Shown: piece after piece, positions 1-5,820 of the stretch | Layout of the letters: the number at the start of each line of letters is the position of its first letter | Numbering within the stretch: the first letter of the stretch is position 1 | NCBI GenBank assembly: GCA_031274075.1 | Contig: JAISQQ010000083.1 | Span: 1 to 8,958, forward strand | DNA: 8,958 nt | Source of the DNA: Accumulibacter sp. | Lineage (GTDB): Bacteria; Pseudomonadota; Gammaproteobacteria; Burkholderiales; Rhodocyclaceae | Direction: 5' to 3' | Made by a program: the position numbers and the translations under genes | Notes under the pieces: model-generated | Told to the model about the DNA's origin: nothing | The model's input: only the letters and a program-made list of their open reading frames with translations | The model's database searches: none

Positions 1-40
1 CTTTATCCCTTTGATTTTCTACCATTTGCAGGCGTTTTCG

Positions 41-1471
41 ATGCGTTTTGATGAACTCGGCCTCGCGCCCGAGCTGTTACGAGCTGTTTCCGACCAAGGC
101 TATACGATCCCAACACCGATCCAGGCGCAAGCCATTCCGATCGTTCTCTCCGGCAAGGACCTGATGGGCGGCGCCCAGACGGGGACCGGCAAGACGGCGG
201 CCTTTGCCCTGCCACTCTTGCAGCGCATTCTTCCCTTCGCCAACCCCAGTTCCTCGCCGGCGCGCCACCCGGTGCGCATCCTGATGCTGACGCCCACGCG
301 CGAGCTGGCGATCCAGGTTTTCGAGGCGGTCAAGGACTACGGCAAATACCTCCCTTTTCGCAGCCTGTGCGTCTACGGCGGCGTCGATATCAAGCCGCAG
401 ATCGAGGAAATCCGCCTGGGCGTCGAGGTGCTGGTCGCCACGCCGGGGCGTCTGCTCGACCTGGTCGAGCAGAGATGCCTCAATTTCGGCCAGGTGCAAG
501 CGCTGGTGCTCGACGAGGCCGACCGCATGCTGGACATGGGCTTCATTCCCGACGTTACGCGCATCATCAATCTGTTGCCGGCGCAGCGGCAAAGCCTGCT
601 GTTCTCGGCCACGTTTTCCGACGAAATCAAGAAGCTGGCCGACAAGATGCTGCATTCGCCGGTGCTCGTCGAAGTCGCCCGGCGCAACATGGCCTCCGAA
701 ACGGTCACGCATCGCGTCCACCCCGTGGCCAATGAGGCCAAGCGCGCCTTGCTGGTGAAGCTGCTCAAATCGGCGGAATTCACCCAGGTGCTGGTGTTCA
801 ACCGCACCAAGATCGAAACCCGCCGCCTGGCCCGGGATCTCCAGCGCGCCGGGATCGCCGCCGACGCGATCCACGGCGACAAGAGCCAGCAAGACCGGCT
901 GAAGGCGCTCGAAGCGTTCAAGAGCGGCGCCACGCAGGTGCTCGTTGCTACCGACGTGGCGGCGCGCGGGCTGGACATCGACGAATTGCCGCACGTGATC
1001 AATTTCGAGCTTCCGCATACGCCGGAAGACTACGTGCATCGTATCGGCCGCACCGGCCGCGCGGGCAAGAGCGGCACGGCGATCTCGCTGGTTTCGGCCG
1101 ACGAGGTGCCTTACCTCGTCGATATCGAAAAGCTGATCAAGATGCAGATCGAACAGGTGATCGTGCCCGGCTTCGAGCCGGAATACGACTACGAATATCC
1201 GCCGAGCGGAAAAAAGAAGCCTCGCCGCCGCGCGCCACCGCCTCCACCAGCCGCCGCCGCGCGGCCGCCGCGCGAGCGCTCCTCCGGACGCGGACGCGCA
1301 AGCCAGGTCGCCGCGGACGGATTCGATTTCAACAAACCCTACGAGAGCCTGGAACCGCACCCCGTCGCCGCGCCCATCGATGCCGAGAAAGCGCGCGCGC
1401 CGCACCCGGGGCATCCGCACCAGCCGCGTCGCGCCGTCGCCGCGCTGCTCGGCGGCCTGGGACGGAAATAG
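41..1471 (+). CDS. rhlE: DEAD-box ATP-dependent RNA helicase, RhlE type
   Basis: A cytoplasmic ATP-dependent RNA helicase; in this family it unwinds short RNA duplexes during ribosome assembly, RNA decay and cold adaptation. The 476-residue product carries the full motif set in order: Q motif (GYTIPTPIQ, ~20-28), Walker A AQTGTGKT (45-52), PTRELA (85-90), TPGR (134-137), DEAD box (158-161), SAT (189-191), then in the second RecA domain HGD (278-280), [10 protein letters not shown] (303-312) and HRIGRTGR (333-340). After ~390 comes a basic, Pro/Ala/Arg-rich tail (KKKPRRR, then a run of Pro), typical of RhlE-like RNA-binding extensions. The ATG at 41 is preferred over an in-frame TTG at 11 because RhlE proteins begin with a short MxFxxLGL-like sequence. 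Its stop lies 5 bp from the stop of the opposing phosphatase gene, with no terminator between them. Family assignment is secure; the RhlE subgroup is inferred from motif context and tail. Confidence 0.95.
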   Translation: MRFDELGLAPELLRAVSDQGYTIPTPIQAQAIPIVLSGKDLMGGAQTGTGKTAAFALPLLQRILPFANPSSSPARHPVRILMLTPTRELAIQVFEAVKDYGKYLPFRSLCVYGGVDIKPQIEEIRLGVEVLVATPGRLLDLVEQRCLNFGQVQALVLDEADRMLDMGFIPDVTRIINLLPAQRQSLLFSATFSDEIKKLADKMLHSPVLVEVARRNMASETVTHRVHPVANEAKRALLVKLLKSAEFTQVLVFNRTKIETRRLARDLQRAGIAADAIHGDKSQQDRLKALEAFKSGATQVLVATDVAARGLDIDELPHVINFELPHTPEDYVHRIGRTGRAGKSGTAISLVSADEVPYLVDIEKLIKMQIEQVIVPGFEPEYDYEYPPSGKKKPRRRAPPPPPAAAARPPRERSSGRGRASQVAADGFDFNKPYESLEPHPVAAPIDAEKARAPHPGHPHQPRRAVAALLGGLGRK

Positions 1472-1476
1472 CCGTT

Positions 1477-2316
1477 TCAGGCGGGCGACGCGGCGCGCGA
1501 GAAGCCGGCGATTCTCGGTTTTTGGCTCTTCGCCTTGGGTGGCGGCGTCAGCAGCTTGATGACCACCAGCGATACGTTGTCGCCGTTGCCGCAGGCGCGC
1601 GTCCGCGCCTCGTTGATCAACAGGTCGGTCACCTGGCGGGCGGAATGGGCGGCGACGGCGGCGCCAAGTTCGCCCTCGCTGAAATAGCCCCACAGGCCAT
1701 CGGAACAGAGTACGAAGGCGTCGCCTCCCTGCAGGTCGTCGGTTTCGCCGTAGTCGATTTGCGGCGGCTGCTTGCTTCCGAGCGTGGACACCAGGACGTT
1801 GTGGAAGGGGTGTATCCGCGCCTGCTCGGGACTGATCCGGCCCTTGGCCACCAGCTCCTCGACATACGAGTGGTCGGTGGTGCGAAACAGCAGACGCTCG
1901 CCGCGAAAACGGTACATGCGGCTATCGCCGCAGTGCGCCCAGCTGACTTTCCCCGGCTGCAGCAGCAACAGGACCGCCGTGCTGTGCGGATCCTTTTCGT
2001 TGATGTAGCGCGATCCCTTGATCAGCACGTGCGCCTCGCTGAGGCTCGATTCGAGCAACTCCCTGGACGACTCTTCACGCGCCGAGAACCAGCCGAGGTT
2101 CGTGGTCGCCGTATGCAGCACCTGTTGGGCGGCCAGGGCGCCGCCGGTATGCCCGCCCATGCCGTCGGCCACCACGGCCAGCGCCACTCCGCCGCCTTTC
2201 GGGTGCGGCAGCAGCGCGACGCGGTCCTGCTGTTCCTTGCGATCCCCCTGATGCTGGGCGACGCAGGCATCGACCGTGATGATCGTGTTCGAACGGTTGG
2301 CAAATTGCGAGTACAT
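1477..2316 (-). CDS. PP2C-family serine/threonine protein phosphatase
   Basis: A metal-dependent (Mn/Mg) Ser/Thr phosphatase of the PPM/PP2C family, predicted cytoplasmic, 279 residues, a normal length for a stand-alone bacterial catalytic domain. Visible motifs: QQDR with the early metal-ligand Asp (D31), DGMGGH (51-56), HCGDSRMY (128-135), TTDHS (146-150), LCSDGLWG with D206, and GNGDNVSLVVI (243-253) with D246. All the metal-binding Asp positions expected for catalysis are present. The reading frame stays open far upstream, but the extra sequence does not resemble the family. The ATG at 2316 gives the usual N-terminus and has a CGGA-type ribosome site about 4-7 bases before it. No membrane segment is seen; the last ~25 residues are basic and probably unstructured. 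No partner kinase, FHA protein or type VI secretion gene lies in the window, so its substrate cannot be told from context. Confidence 0.92.
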   Translation of the reverse strand: MYSQFANRSNTIITVDACVAQHQGDRKEQQDRVALLPHPKGGGVALAVVADGMGGHTGGALAAQQVLHTATTNLGWFSAREESSRELLESSLSEAHVLIKGSRYINEKDPHSTAVLLLLQPGKVSWAHCGDSRMYRFRGERLLFRTTDHSYVEELVAKGRISPEQARIHPFHNVLVSTLGSKQPPQIDYGETDDLQGGDAFVLCSDGLWGYFSEGELGAAVAAHSARQVTDLLINEARTRACGNGDNVSLVVIKLLTPPPKAKSQKPRIAGFSRAASPA

Positions 2317-2562
2317 GATTCCGTCGATGATTCGCTGCGATACAAAAATACAGAGGCTAGTTATGGCAAAATCGACACCGTCGCCGAGGCTCTGGATATG
2401 GAACGTTTCAGTAGATACGATAGCATGCCTAATAACGTGGTCTTGTTCAACAGGCTCGCGCCGTGTCTGGAAAAAAATCCCGTCCGCCGTCCCGAACGAC
2501 TGAAAATGGAATGTCGCCTGTTTTGGCGGCAGCATGACTTGATTCTTCCGGGGTAAACCATC
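2317..2562. promoter_or_regulatory. Divergent intergenic region, phosphatase / adenosyltransferase
   Basis: This 246 bp gap must hold the control signals for both flanking genes. It is visibly richer in A/T than its surroundings. On the + strand TGGATA (2393-2398) lies 17 bp before TACGAT (2416-2421), a weak -35/-10 pair for the adenosyltransferase; on the - strand no convincing pair was found. A 52-codon + strand reading frame (2398-2556), preceded by GAGG, ends 6 bp before the adenosyltransferase start; see findings. I saw no cobalamin riboswitch (no recognisable B12 box). Confidence 0.4.
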
Positions 2563-3129
2563 ATGGGCAACCGTCTCAGCAAGATCGTCACCCGAACCGG
2601 CGACGCCGGCACCACCGGCCTCGGCGACGGCAGCCGCGTCGGCAAGGATTGCCTGCGCATCGACTGCATCGGCGAAATCGACGAACTCAATTCCAGCATC
2701 GGCGTCCTGCTCGCCGAAACCTTGCCGGAAACCGTTCGCGCCGCCCTGTTGAGCATCCAGAACGATCTTTTCGATCTCGGCGGCGAAATCTGCATTCCCG
2801 GTTCCTCGGTCATCGGACAAGCGCACGTCGCCCGCCTGGAAGCGCGAGTCGCCGAGTTCAACGAAGGTCTCGCCCCGCTGAAGAATTTCATCCTGCCCGG
2901 CGGCGCCCGTCCCGCCGCGCTGGCGCATCTCGCGCGCGCGGTGTGCCGGCGCGCCGAACGCCGGGTCGTGCATCTGGACAACAGCGAGCCGGTCTCCGAA
3001 TTCGCCCGCAAGTACCTCAACCGTCTGTCCGACCTGCTGTTCATCCTGGGCCGCGCGCTCAACAAGGAGGAAGGACGGGGCGACGTGCTCTGGGCGCAAG
3101 TTAGGAATCAGGGATCAGATGTCAGGTGA
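2563..3129 (+). CDS. PduO-type ATP:cob(I)alamin adenosyltransferase
   Basis: Transfers the 5'-deoxyadenosyl group of ATP to cob(I)alamin, making coenzyme B12 (adenosylcobalamin); cytoplasmic, working as a trimer in this family. The 188-residue product has the N-terminal ATP-binding motif TRTGDAGTTGLGDGSRVGKD (10-29), then GEIDELNSSIG (37-47), the central QNDLFDLGGEI (66-76), PGG (112-114), the signature RRAERRVV (129-136) and YLNRLSDLLFILGRALN (151-167). These are the hallmarks of the PduO/MMAB family (not CobA or EutT). The ATG at 2563 directly precedes the family's usual N-terminus; GGGG about 11 bases upstream is a mediocre ribosome site. The C-terminus is odd: residues 182-188 (NQGSDVR) and the stop codon are read from, or abut, one arm of an inverted repeat, so the natural end has probably been replaced. 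No other cobalamin gene is nearby. Confidence 0.94.
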   Translation: MGNRLSKIVTRTGDAGTTGLGDGSRVGKDCLRIDCIGEIDELNSSIGVLLAETLPETVRAALLSIQNDLFDLGGEICIPGSSVIGQAHVARLEARVAEFNEGLAPLKNFILPGGARPAALAHLARAVCRRAERRVVHLDNSEPVSEFARKYLNRLSDLLFILGRALNKEEGRGDVLWAQVRNQGSDVR

Positions 3130-3193
3130 CAGTTCAGTTACCGGCGGCGAAGCCGCCGCAAGAATTACTGATCCCTGACATCTGATACCTGAT
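3107..3193. repeat. Imperfect inverted repeat with nested GC hairpin
   Basis: Two 20-base arms, 3107-3126 and 3174-3193, are inverted copies with 19 of 20 matches. Between them sits a perfect 7-bp stem, CGGCGGC (3142-3148) with GCCGCCG (3152-3158), closed by a GAA loop. The right side also reads as an imperfect 14-base tandem repeat (CTGATCCCTGACAT, then CTGATACCTGATAG, 11/14). The left arm overlaps the 3' end of the adenosyltransferase. No T-run follows the inner stem, so it is not a classical terminator. It may be a dispersed palindromic element of REP/MITE type; that needs other copies in the genome. Confidence 0.75.
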
Positions 3194-3226
3194 AGTGCGA
3201 TTACCCTGGGAAACTTTCCGTTGCTC

Positions 3227-3255
3227 TTGAAAAAAAAGGGCGGCCGCCTCATACT
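3227..3255 (+). promoter_or_regulatory. Predicted sigma-70 promoter of the tmRNA gene
   Basis: TTGAAA (3227-3232, 5/6 to the -35 consensus) is separated by exactly 17 bp from CATACT (3250-3255, 4/6 to the -10). Transcription would start near 3262, just upstream of the acceptor piece. The spacer contains an A-run and the perfect palindrome GGCGGCCGCC (3239-3248). Confidence 0.65.
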
Positions 3256-3326
3256 GTGCTTACGGTTGTAATTCCGGCAAGCTGGAGGCGTTCTGGACGC
3301 GGGTTCGATTCCCGCCACCTCCACCC

Positions 3327-3355
3327 AAGCGCATTTCGCCGGAGTGCGTTCGGGT
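3327..3355 (+). other. Intervening segment of the permuted tmRNA precursor
   Basis: This stretch separates the acceptor piece from the coding piece and should be removed from the precursor. It can fold on itself through GCGCA (3329-3333) with TGCGT (3345-3349). The last bases GGGT (3352-3355) are complementary to ACCC (3323-3326), extending the 7-bp acceptor stem by four pairs in the precursor. Cutting before 3356 would be the expected RNase P site. Confidence 0.7.
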
Positions 3356-3440
3356 GGGGGTGTATCGGTTTCGACAGGGCGAGTGAAGGTGCGCAGGCAA
3401 CCCGAAAGGCGACGGACGTAATCCGCGCAAATCCATAAAC

Positions 3441-3473
3441 GCCAATGATGAGCGTTTTGCACTGGCCGCCTAA
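3441..3473 (+). other. tmRNA proteolysis-tag reading frame (ANDERFALAA)
   Basis: Ten codons starting with GCC and ending in TAA, encoding ANDERFALAA. It is preceded by ATAAAC, like the resume region of other tmRNAs. The hydrophobic ALAA end is the expected recognition signal for ClpXP and related proteases. It has no start codon of its own, because translation switches onto it from a stalled ribosome. Confidence 0.93.
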
Positions 3474-3516
3474 GGCCGATGCCGAGGCCGCTTGAGCCTT
3501 GTCACCCAAGAAAAGC

Positions 3517-3540
3517 CGACGGGGACTTCGGTCCCCGTCG
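3517..3540. terminator. Hairpin terminator shared by tmRNA and the opposing SDR gene
   Basis: A perfect 10-bp stem, CGACGGGGAC with GTCCCCGTCG, closed by TTCG. On the + strand it follows the tmRNA and is trailed by TCATTTC. On the - strand it begins 15 bases after the SDR stop and is followed by GGCTTTTC, a better U-run. The symmetry suggests it ends transcription from both sides. Confidence 0.75.
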
Positions 3541-3555
3541 TCATTTCAAGCGCCG

Positions 3556-4344
3556 TCAGGGCATGTACCGCCCGCCGTTGACGTTGATGATCTGGCCGGT
3601 GATGTAAGCGCTGCAGGCATGCGAGGCCAGGAACAGGAAAGAAGGCGCCATTTCTTCCGCGGTCGCCAATCGGCCCATCGGGGTGGCCGCGCAGGTGCTG
3701 GCCCGCGTCGCCTCGTCCATGCCCGCGTGAAATGCGGTGTCGACGACTCCCGGCGCCACCACGTTGAATCGCACTCCGTCCTTGGTATGCGCATTGACCC
3801 AGTTTTTCTGCACCGCGTGCAGCCAGGCCTTGGAAGCCGCATACAATGAGGCGCCGTTCCCTCCGCCGGTGTATCCGGCGATCGAGCCGACCAGGATCAC
3901 CGCCGAGGTCGCCCCGCTGCTCCGCGCCGCGGCAATCAGGTGCGGCAGCGCGTTCTTGGTGACCATGACCGCCGACCGGGCGTTGAGGTCGATGACCTGT
4001 TCAAAGAGCGAGTCGTCGATCTCCGCAAGCGGCTTGCGCGCGACCATCCCTCCGGCGTTATTGACCAGCACGTCGATCCCGCCGAAGCGCGCCACGAATT
4101 TCTCGACCAACTGCTCGCATTCCACCGTTTTGCTCAAGTCGCCGGGGAAATGCTCACTCTCCTTATCCTTATCCTTATCCCATTGGCGGACGCGCGCCAA
4201 GGCCTCGCGGGCGTTTCCGTCGACCGTCCGCGAGGTGATTCCCACCCTGGCGCCCTGCCGCGCGAAAGCCACGGCCGCCGCCAGGCCGATTCCTTGCGAC
4301 GCGCCCGTTACCAGAACCCGCTTGCCCTTCAGATCATCGAACAT
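3556..4344 (-). CDS. SDR-family NAD(P)-dependent oxidoreductase
   Basis: A classical short-chain dehydrogenase/reductase, 262 residues, cytoplasmic. The Rossmann cofactor motif TGASQGIG is at 13-20, then D69 (GDL), NNAG (95-98), N121, catalytic S154 (VGSIAG), Y168-x3-K172 (YAASK) and PG (198-199). The catalytic N-S-Y-K set is complete. The C-terminal YITGQIINVNGG resembles FabG-like enzymes, but the substrate cannot be inferred. The ATG at 4344 has GGGAGG 8 bases upstream; the GTG at 4353 overlaps that ribosome site and is unlikely. An insert of Asp-Lys repeats (DKDKDK, ~56-61) comes from a hexanucleotide repeat, in a surface stretch after the third beta strand. It is 48 bp downstream of the NifX-like gene on the same strand and probably co-transcribed with it, ending at the shared hairpin at 3517-3540. 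Confidence 0.93.
   Translation of the reverse strand: MFDDLKGKRVLVTGASQGIGLAAAVAFARQGARVGITSRTVDGNAREALARVRQWDKDKDKESEHFPGDLSKTVECEQLVEKFVARFGGIDVLVNNAGGMVARKPLAEIDDSLFEQVIDLNARSAVMVTKNALPHLIAAARSSGATSAVILVGSIAGYTGGGNGASLYAASKAWLHAVQKNWVNAHTKDGVRFNVVAPGVVDTAFHAGMDEATRASTCAATPMGRLATAEEMAPSFLFLASHACSAYITGQIINVNGGRYMP
4161..4178. repeat. Hexanucleotide tandem repeat (CCTTAT x3) inside the SDR gene
   Basis: Three perfect copies of CCTTAT on the + strand (ATAAGG on the coding strand), encoding alternating Asp-Lys. The unit is a multiple of three, so gain or loss of copies changes length but not frame. The A/T-rich repeat stands out from the GC-rich surroundings. Confidence 0.85.
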
Positions 4345-4392
4345 ACCTGCCACCTCCCAAAGAAAACCGAGAGCTTACACCCGTCTTGCCGC

Positions 4393-5196
4393 TCAGACTT
4401 GCGCCACTTTTTCCAGCAGCATCTGGACGGCCCGGTCCGGATCGCTTTCGTCGGTCACGAACGGCCGGATGCCGCCGCGCTGAAGGCGCTGATACAGGAA
4501 CGGGCTCATTCCGCTGCTGATCAACACATGCACGTCGTCCAGCGGATGGCCGTCTCCCAAGGGCGACGAGTGCAGCGTCTGCTCCGGCGTCAGTTCGCGC
4601 AGCGTCTTGTCGTCGATCCGGTTGCCGCGAATCTGGTATACCCAGAATTTGCGGCAACGGCCCGCGTGCTCGGTGACCGTCTTGCGATTCTGGCTGCTCA
4701 CCGCGATCTTCAGCGCGTCGGCATGCATCTTTCGGGAGAAGGCGTCCCGATGCCGATCATGGCCGCCGCACGCGCATCCGCCCTCCGGGTGTCCGTGCCC
4801 TGCGCCGTGCTTTTGTCCGCCGCAAGCGCCGCCGCCGTGACAGCCATGCCCGCCTTTCTCGCCCTTGCCGCCGCCAGAGCCAGCGCCCGGCCGCCCGGCG
4901 GGGAAGACGGCGGCCTCGAATTCGGCGATGGCCTCGCCCGCCGTGCGGGCTTCCGTGCCAAAAGCCAGGATTCCCTTCTCGGCCAAGGCCGCCTTGGTCG
5001 CCTTATCGACGCTGCCGCACAAAACGGCGTCGAATCGCGGCGGCCCGGCCGCGTCAGGCTGATGCTCGCGCAAGGCGACATGCCGGATATCGCGCGTATC
5101 GGTATCGAAAAAAAGCAGATGCTCGGCATGGGGCAAATGCGGTTCGACGCACGACTCGAGGCCGGCGGGAACACGTACGGGGACGCAAAGCTTCAT
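4393..5196 (-). CDS. Tandem dinitrogenase iron-molybdenum cofactor (NifX/NifB-C)-family protein
   Basis: The 267-residue product has two copies of the NifX/NafY/NifB-C fold (dinitrogenase iron-molybdenum cofactor-binding family): residues ~1-97, with FDAVLCGSVDKATKAALAEKG-like core and GEAIAEF, and ~161-265, with KIAVSSQ, TEHAGRCRKFWVYQI, VLISSGMSPFLYQRL and AVQMLL. In this family the fold binds or carries Fe-S/Mo clusters or their precursors. A Gly-rich linker (~101-158) joins them and holds at least eight His and four Cys (C119, C124, C141, C143), a likely metal-binding segment. The ATG at 5196 has AAGGA about 12 bases upstream, slightly far. No nif gene is seen here, so a role in nitrogen fixation is not supported by context; metal storage or cluster traffic is an inference. 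It is the first gene of a probable two-gene operon with the SDR. No signal peptide. Confidence 0.85.
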   Translation of the reverse strand: MKLCVPVRVPAGLESCVEPHLPHAEHLLFFDTDTRDIRHVALREHQPDAAGPPRFDAVLCGSVDKATKAALAEKGILAFGTEARTAGEAIAEFEAAVFPAGRPGAGSGGGKGEKGGHGCHGGGACGGQKHGAGHGHPEGGCACGGHDRHRDAFSRKMHADALKIAVSSQNRKTVTEHAGRCRKFWVYQIRGNRIDDKTLRELTPEQTLHSSPLGDGHPLDDVHVLISSGMSPFLYQRLQRGGIRPFVTDESDPDRAVQMLLEKVAQV

Positions 5197-5290
5197 GACT
5201 GTTTCTTGTCCTTCAAACCTTGGAACGGGCCGGGCGTTTCGACCAGAACCGTCGCAGGCCCGGACTCTACCCTATTTACCGGCGTCTGCC

Positions 5291-5309
5291 CACAAACGGC
5301 TCACAAACG
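5291..5309. promoter_or_regulatory. Direct repeat CACAAACG, 11-bp spacing
   Basis: CACAAACG occurs at 5291-5298 and 5302-5309, start points 11 bp apart, about one helical turn. The pair sits in the divergent region between the NifX-like gene (-) and the small + gene. Such same-face repeats can be operator half-sites, but no regulator is identified. Confidence 0.3.
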
Positions 5310-5350
5310 CCCCATGAACGGCGCGACAAGCATACGCCGCCAACGGAAAC

Positions 5351-5359
5351 TGGTACGAT
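5351..5359 (+). promoter_or_regulatory. Possible extended -10 element of the 5366 gene
   Basis: TGGTACGAT fits the extended -10 form TGnTATAAT with two mismatches; no -35 is evident. Transcription would start at about 5366, exactly the ATG, so the message may be leaderless, in line with the absence of a ribosome-binding sequence. Confidence 0.3.
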
Positions 5360-5365
5360 TCGGCC

Positions 5366-5641
5366 ATGATCGTGACCAATCCGCACCATGAAACGGCCAT
5401 CGTAGTACGGCGCGACGGGCAGACCGTGAGCTTTATCCGCTTGAAAACGGGAAAATTGAGCTGCGAGCGGATGACGGAAACGATGTTTCGCGAGGCATGG
5501 CGCGAATCCTCTCTCCCCTTGCCGGACACCATCGAGCGTTTCCTTGAGCATGGCCGGATTCACGGCGCGACGCAGGAGGCGGTCAAGGGACTGGCCCGGC
5601 TGCAGGAACGCGACCGGACCGTCATCGCCAGCCTGTTCTAG
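5366..5641 (+). CDS. Small protein of unknown function (91 residues)
   Basis: I do not recognise this protein. It is 91 residues, soluble, with no signal peptide, membrane segment or Cys cluster (one Cys only). The N-terminal ~35 residues read like a short beta-rich unit (TAIVVRRDGQTVSFIRLKTG). The remainder is helical and charged, with FREAWRESSLPLPDTIERFLEHGRI and a final AVKGLARLQERDRTVIASLF. It is believed real because it fills an otherwise empty 600-bp gap, has balanced amino-acid use, and its antisense frames look like shadows. The start lacks a ribosome site; see the extended -10 at 5351-5359. It is flanked divergently by the NifX-like gene and convergently by the DUF362 gene, which gives no functional hint. 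Confidence 0.6.
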   Translation: MIVTNPHHETAIVVRRDGQTVSFIRLKTGKLSCERMTETMFREAWRESSLPLPDTIERFLEHGRIHGATQEAVKGLARLQERDRTVIASLF

Positions 5642-5650
5642 GGCGTTTCC

Positions 5651-5667
5651 GGGTCAAGTATCGACCC
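5651..5667 (+). terminator. Weak hairpin after the small 5366 gene
   Basis: GGGTC (5651-5655) pairs with GACCC (5663-5667) around a 7-base loop, 10 bases after the stop, followed by ATTTC. Five pairs and a short T-run make this only a weak candidate. Confidence 0.3.
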
Positions 5668-5718
5668 ATTTCATCGCCTGGACGTGGGCACGGGCATAGA
5701 GGCGTCCGTCGTCCCTTC

Positions 5719-5767
5719 GATCGCCGGAACCCGGTGCGTTCGTCAAAATTCCTGGATTGCGGCGATC
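5719..5767. repeat. 8-bp inverted repeat between convergent genes
   Basis: GATCGCCG (5719-5726) and CGGCGATC (5760-5767) are perfect inverted copies with a 33-base loop, lying downstream of both the small + gene and the DUF362 gene. It could fold at the 3' ends of either transcript; no strong U-run accompanies it. Nothing else is seen in 5642-5820. Confidence 0.4.
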
Positions 5768-5820
5768 AAAGGAATGTCGGAATCGGAATGGCCGCTGTCC
5801 GCACTGAAACATAAGACGCT

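Larger units (their letters stand above)
3262..3510 (+). ncRNA. ssrA: Permuted two-piece tmRNA (ssrA), beta-proteobacterial type
   Basis: Transfer-messenger RNA for ribosome rescue by trans-translation, with its parts in circularly permuted order. The tRNA-like 3' half comes first: T stem GCGGG/CCCGC (3299-3303, 3311-3315) around loop TTCGATT, then acceptor strand CACCTCC (3316-3322) and discriminator A (3323). After a 29-30 base spacer the 5' half begins at 3356 with GGGGGTG (3356-3362), which pairs fully with that acceptor strand and gives the G3.U70 wobble (3358/3320) needed for alanine charging. Next come the tmRNA-typical GGTTTCGAC (3367-3375), a pseudoknot-like zone, and the tag frame ANDERFALAA-stop (3441-3473). 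A possible P2 contact is GCAACC (3397-3402) with GGTTGT (3264-3269). Both outer ends are approximate: the left from the predicted promoter, the right from the terminator. The encoded tail is ACCC rather than ACCA, so CCA must be completed after processing. Confidence 0.93.

Noticed and set aside
77..1693. Very long antisense reading frame (538 codons) over the helicase gene
   Set aside because: Arg/Gln/Asp-rich composition with no domain; a by-product of the GC-rich codon pattern of the helicase and phosphatase genes.
1522..2397. + strand frame opposite the phosphatase
   Set aside because: The - strand frame carries every PP2C motif; only the part after 2398, outside that gene, is kept as a possible small frame.
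3142..3158. GC hairpin as an intrinsic terminator of the adenosyltransferase
   Set aside because: No T-run follows on either strand; it is better treated as part of the inverted repeat.
3299..3326. Isolated tRNA T arm and acceptor end (ordinary tRNA gene?)
   Set aside because: No anticodon or D arm lies upstream; the partner acceptor strand is downstream at 3356, which makes it the permuted tmRNA.
3115..3509. Short - strand and + strand frames across the tmRNA region
   Set aside because: They lie on a structured RNA gene with clear acceptor, T arm and tag; the encoded peptides have no family features.
5272..5563. Two - strand frames opposite the small 5366 gene
   Set aside because: Neither has a ribosome site or a plausible protein-like pattern; their amino-acid use is typical of antisense frames.
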